A stretch of 64,000 nt of DNA, taken from the NCBI GenBank assembly GCA_913055685.1, contig CAJXKC010000002.1:620001-684000 (forward strand), in the 5' to 3' direction. Origin of the DNA: an uncultured Flavobacteriales bacterium (lineage in GTDB: Bacteria > Bacteroidota > Bacteroidia > Flavobacteriales > Schleiferiaceae). Every line of letters starts with the position of its first letter. The stretch's first letter is position 1. Of this stretch, positions 62,085 to 64,000 are shown piece by piece. The notes under the pieces were generated by a model, which did no database searches, was not told where the DNA came from, and saw nothing but the letters and a program-made list of their open reading frames with translations. Both the position numbers and the translations under genes were made by a program.

Positions 62085-62687
62085 ATGAGTCTGACCGAAA
62101 AAATAAAACACCTTATTCAAAAGGAAATTGAAGCCATTGAAGGAATACCCGTAGATGGAGTTATTCAAAAGGCAATTGACCTCATTCACGAACAGGTCCA
62201 TCAAAAAGGTGGAAAGGTCGTGGTTAGTGGTATGGGCAAAGCGGGCCAGATTGGGGTAAATATTGCGACCACCTTAAGCTCAACTGGTACTCCAGCCATT
62301 TTCCTACATCCCAGCGAGTCGCAGCACGGCGACCTTGGAATGGTGCAGAAAAATGACGTGATGTTTCTGATTTCGAACTCGGGTAAAACCCGCGAAATCA
62401 TTGAACTGGAGTACTTAGTAAAGAATTTACATCCCGGCATTAAAATCATCGGCTTAACTGGCCACCCCGACGGACCCCTATCCGAATTTGCAGATGTTTT
62501 ACTCTACACCGGGAATCCGACCGAAATTTGTCCGCTCGGGCTAACCCCCACCACCTCTACTACGGTAATGACGGTCGTAGGTGATTTATTGGTTACCTTG
62601 ATGATGGAAAAAATTAACTTCAGTAAAGAAGAATACGCCAAACGCCACCATAGTGGTTACCTTGGTGATAAAGCACGAACTAAATGA
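62085..62687 (+). CDS. kdsD: SIS-domain arabinose-5-phosphate isomerase-like protein (KdsD type, no CBS domains)
   Basis: A 200-residue isomerase of the KdsD/KpsF/GutQ family, which turns ribulose 5-phosphate into arabinose 5-phosphate for Kdo synthesis. Family motifs are VVSGMGKAGQIG, STGTPAIFLHPSESQHGDLG, ISNSGKTREI and NPTEICPLGLTPTTSTTV. Only the SIS part is present; the C-terminal pair of CBS domains of E. coli KdsD (328 residues) is missing, and the end RHHSGYLG replaces the more common HPGG. Its stop overlaps the kdsA start by four bases, which supports a role in Kdo synthesis. Confidence 0.86.
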   Translation: MSLTEKIKHLIQKEIEAIEGIPVDGVIQKAIDLIHEQVHQKGGKVVVSGMGKAGQIGVNIATTLSSTGTPAIFLHPSESQHGDLGMVQKNDVMFLISNSGKTREIIELEYLVKNLHPGIKIIGLTGHPDGPLSEFADVLLYTGNPTEICPLGLTPTTSTTVMTVVGDLLVTLMMEKINFSKEEYAKRHHSGYLGDKARTK

Positions 62688-63457
62688 AATTCACGCTAAT
62701 TGCAGGCCCTTGTGCCATTGAAGATCGTGAGATGGCCCATCATATCGCCAAAGAGGTAAAGGCCATTTGCGATGACTTAGATATTCATTATATCTTTAAA
62801 GGTAGCTACCGCAAAGCAAATCGATCAAGGCTGGATAGCTTTACTGGCATTGGCGATACGGAAGCCTTGGAAATTTTAAAGGAAATAGGTGATACCTATG
62901 GACTAGAAACGATCACAGACATCCATGAGAGTCACGAAGCAGCTTTGGCTGCGCATTATGTAGATCATCTACAAATACCCGCTTTCCTCTGCCGTCAAAC
63001 TGAATTATTAATTGCAGCTGGCAATACCGGCAAAGGAGTTAATATCAAAAAGGGGCAGTTCCTTTCACCAGAAGCGATGAAATTCCCAGTAGAGAAAGTA
63101 CAAAGCACCGGGAATAAACAGGTTTGGGCTTGCGAGCGAGGAGTAAGTTTTGGCTACTCCGATCTTATTGTAGATGCCACTAGTGTTGCCCGAATGAAAG
63201 AATTAGGGGTACCCGTTATCATGGATTGTACCCACTCGGTACAAAAACCCAATCGTACCGAAGGAGTTACTGGCGGCGATCCGCGTCTCATCGAAACCAT
63301 TGCCTTATCGGCTATTGCAACGGGAGCGGATGGTTTCTTTATTGAAACGCATCCAGCACCACATACTGCCGCCTCCGACCCTCACACCATGTTGGAACTG
63401 AGTAAACTTCGCGGTATCCTGGAAAAATGCATGAAGGTCCGTAAAGCCCTCAACTAA
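62684..63457 (+). CDS. kdsA: 3-Deoxy-D-manno-octulosonate 8-phosphate synthase, metal-dependent type
   Basis: A 257-residue enzyme that joins phosphoenolpyruvate and arabinose 5-phosphate to Kdo8P for lipid A core. Marks are IAGPCAIEDREM, FKGSYRKANRSRLDSFTG, LQIPAFLCRQTELL, MDCTHSVQKP and GGDPRLIETIA. The cysteine in AGPCAIE, with the His in DCTHS, the Glu in FIETH and the Asp in AASDPHT, matches the metal-dependent class (Aquifex type), in contrast to the asparagine of E. coli KdsA. It lies between the isomerase and a Kdo8P phosphatase-like gene, which completes the pathway order. Confidence 0.95.
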   Translation: MKFTLIAGPCAIEDREMAHHIAKEVKAICDDLDIHYIFKGSYRKANRSRLDSFTGIGDTEALEILKEIGDTYGLETITDIHESHEAALAAHYVDHLQIPAFLCRQTELLIAAGNTGKGVNIKKGQFLSPEAMKFPVEKVQSTGNKQVWACERGVSFGYSDLIVDATSVARMKELGVPVIMDCTHSVQKPNRTEGVTGGDPRLIETIALSAIATGADGFFIETHPAPHTAASDPHTMLELSKLRGILEKCMKVRKALN

Positions 63458-64000
63458 TGAACATCCTGCTCGAAAATCTCCGTTACCTAAAAGCCAAAGG
63501 TCTCAATAGCAATTTATTAGACCAATTATTAGCCGCCCCCGAAATTAGCGCTACACGATTAATCGCTTTTGCGGAAGAGCAGAATCTTAGTCTAGACCAA
63601 TTAGCCTTTCAATCATTGCAAGGAGAACGTTTTAAGGCTAAAATGCTGGTAATGGACTGCGATGGAGTACTTACCAAAGGGGAAATGATTGTAAGTACTG
63701 ATGGAGAGCACACCAAAATATTCAATGTAAAGGATGGCATGGGAATTAAGAAGGCTCAAGCAGCCGGTTTAATAACCGCAATTTTATCGCATGGTCATTC
63801 TACTGGGGTGGTAGAAGCTAGGGCTCAGCAGCTGGCAATTCCCAAGGTATATGTGGGTAAAGAAGCCAAGCTAGAGGTTCTTCGCCGCTGGGCCGAGGAT
63901 GAGCAAATCGCTCTGAGTGATATTGCCTATATCGGCGACGATATTAATGACCTTCCGGTATTGGAGGCAGTGGGCAAAGGTTTTTGTCCAGCAGACGCTG
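63457..64000 (+). CDS. kdsC: HAD-family KdsC-like phosphatase, N-terminal part
   Basis: At least 181 residues; the 3' end lies beyond the right edge. It starts with ATG at 63457, overlapping the last base of kdsA. A ~60-residue helical N-terminal extension precedes the HAD core: MLVMDCDGVLTKGEM with the nucleophile Asp and the acid Asp two residues later, VKDGMGIKKAQAAGLITAIL, and the late acidic motif IGDDINDLPVLEAVG. Kdo8P phosphatase is the natural role given the operon. The usual S/T-G-R motif after the second strand reads LSHGHS here, so the substrate site may differ. Confidence 0.82.
   Translation, partial: MNILLENLRYLKAKGLNSNLLDQLLAAPEISATRLIAFAEEQNLSLDQLAFQSLQGERFKAKMLVMDCDGVLTKGEMIVSTDGEHTKIFNVKDGMGIKKAQAAGLITAILSHGHSTGVVEARAQQLAIPKVYVGKEAKLEVLRRWAEDEQIALSDIAYIGDDINDLPVLEAVGKGFCPADA

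Overview
The window is a gene-dense chromosomal stretch of a Bacteroidota bacterium, most likely a marine member of the Flavobacteriales (a Cryomorphaceae/Schleiferiaceae-like lineage is my guess, not proven). The evidence is type IX secretion (T9SS) C-terminal sorting domains on giant secreted proteins, promoters of the TAnnTTTG type, few Shine-Dalgarno sites, PAS histidine kinases with an SHNLR phospho-acceptor motif, DUF5916 and WG-repeat proteins, and a metal-type Kdo8P synthase. No rRNA, tRNA, insertion sequence, phage or CRISPR array was seen, and no gap between genes exceeds 300 bases (the largest, 42085-42341, is 257).

Left part (1-5405): the N-terminal 1351 residues of a giant secreted fibronectin III/MAM/PKD protein, a small acidic secreted protein and a SAM-dependent methyltransferase. 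Central-left part (5502-28706): the most notable region. A tightly packed minus-strand run of eleven genes (24548 down to 5502) is divergent from a plus-strand trio (24708-28706). The trio encodes a membrane FHA protein, a PP2C phosphatase and a soluble Ser/Thr kinase. The minus run encodes a giant T9SS repeat protein, a barrel-like protein, a zinc-ribbon/proline-rich membrane protein, two secreted proteins (one VWA), a LolD/FtsX-type ABC pair, a secreted M48 protease, an FHA-FHA-ABC-permease fusion laid out like mycobacterial Rv1747, a LEA-type lipoprotein and a secreted TonB-C-domain protein. I read this as one phosphothreonine-controlled cell-envelope system, similar in logic to PpkA/PppA/Fha with TagST of type VI secretion, but with no T6SS structural genes present.

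Middle part (28813-44900): a PAS histidine kinase; an AraC-type regulator fused to TolB-like and TPR regions and followed by a tandem direct-repeat operator and a three-gene unit (oxidoreductase, DUF4386, amidohydrolase); an XRE regulator with a membrane partner and two palindromic operators on its promoter; an FKBP lipoprotein; a SIMPL protein; a WG-repeat protein; a second PAS kinase with its response regulator; and a B12-dependent ribonucleotide reductase ending at a bidirectional terminator.

Right part (44959-64000): a 1590-residue T9SS Asp-box/PKD protein with a small lipoprotein, a META lipoprotein, a beta-lactamase-fold lipoprotein that has lost its catalytic residues, a cluster in which two paralogous outer-membrane barrels flank a coiled-coil protein, sucC, and an outer-membrane biogenesis operon (DUF5916 protein, lolD, kdsD-like, kdsA, kdsC-like) that runs off the right edge.
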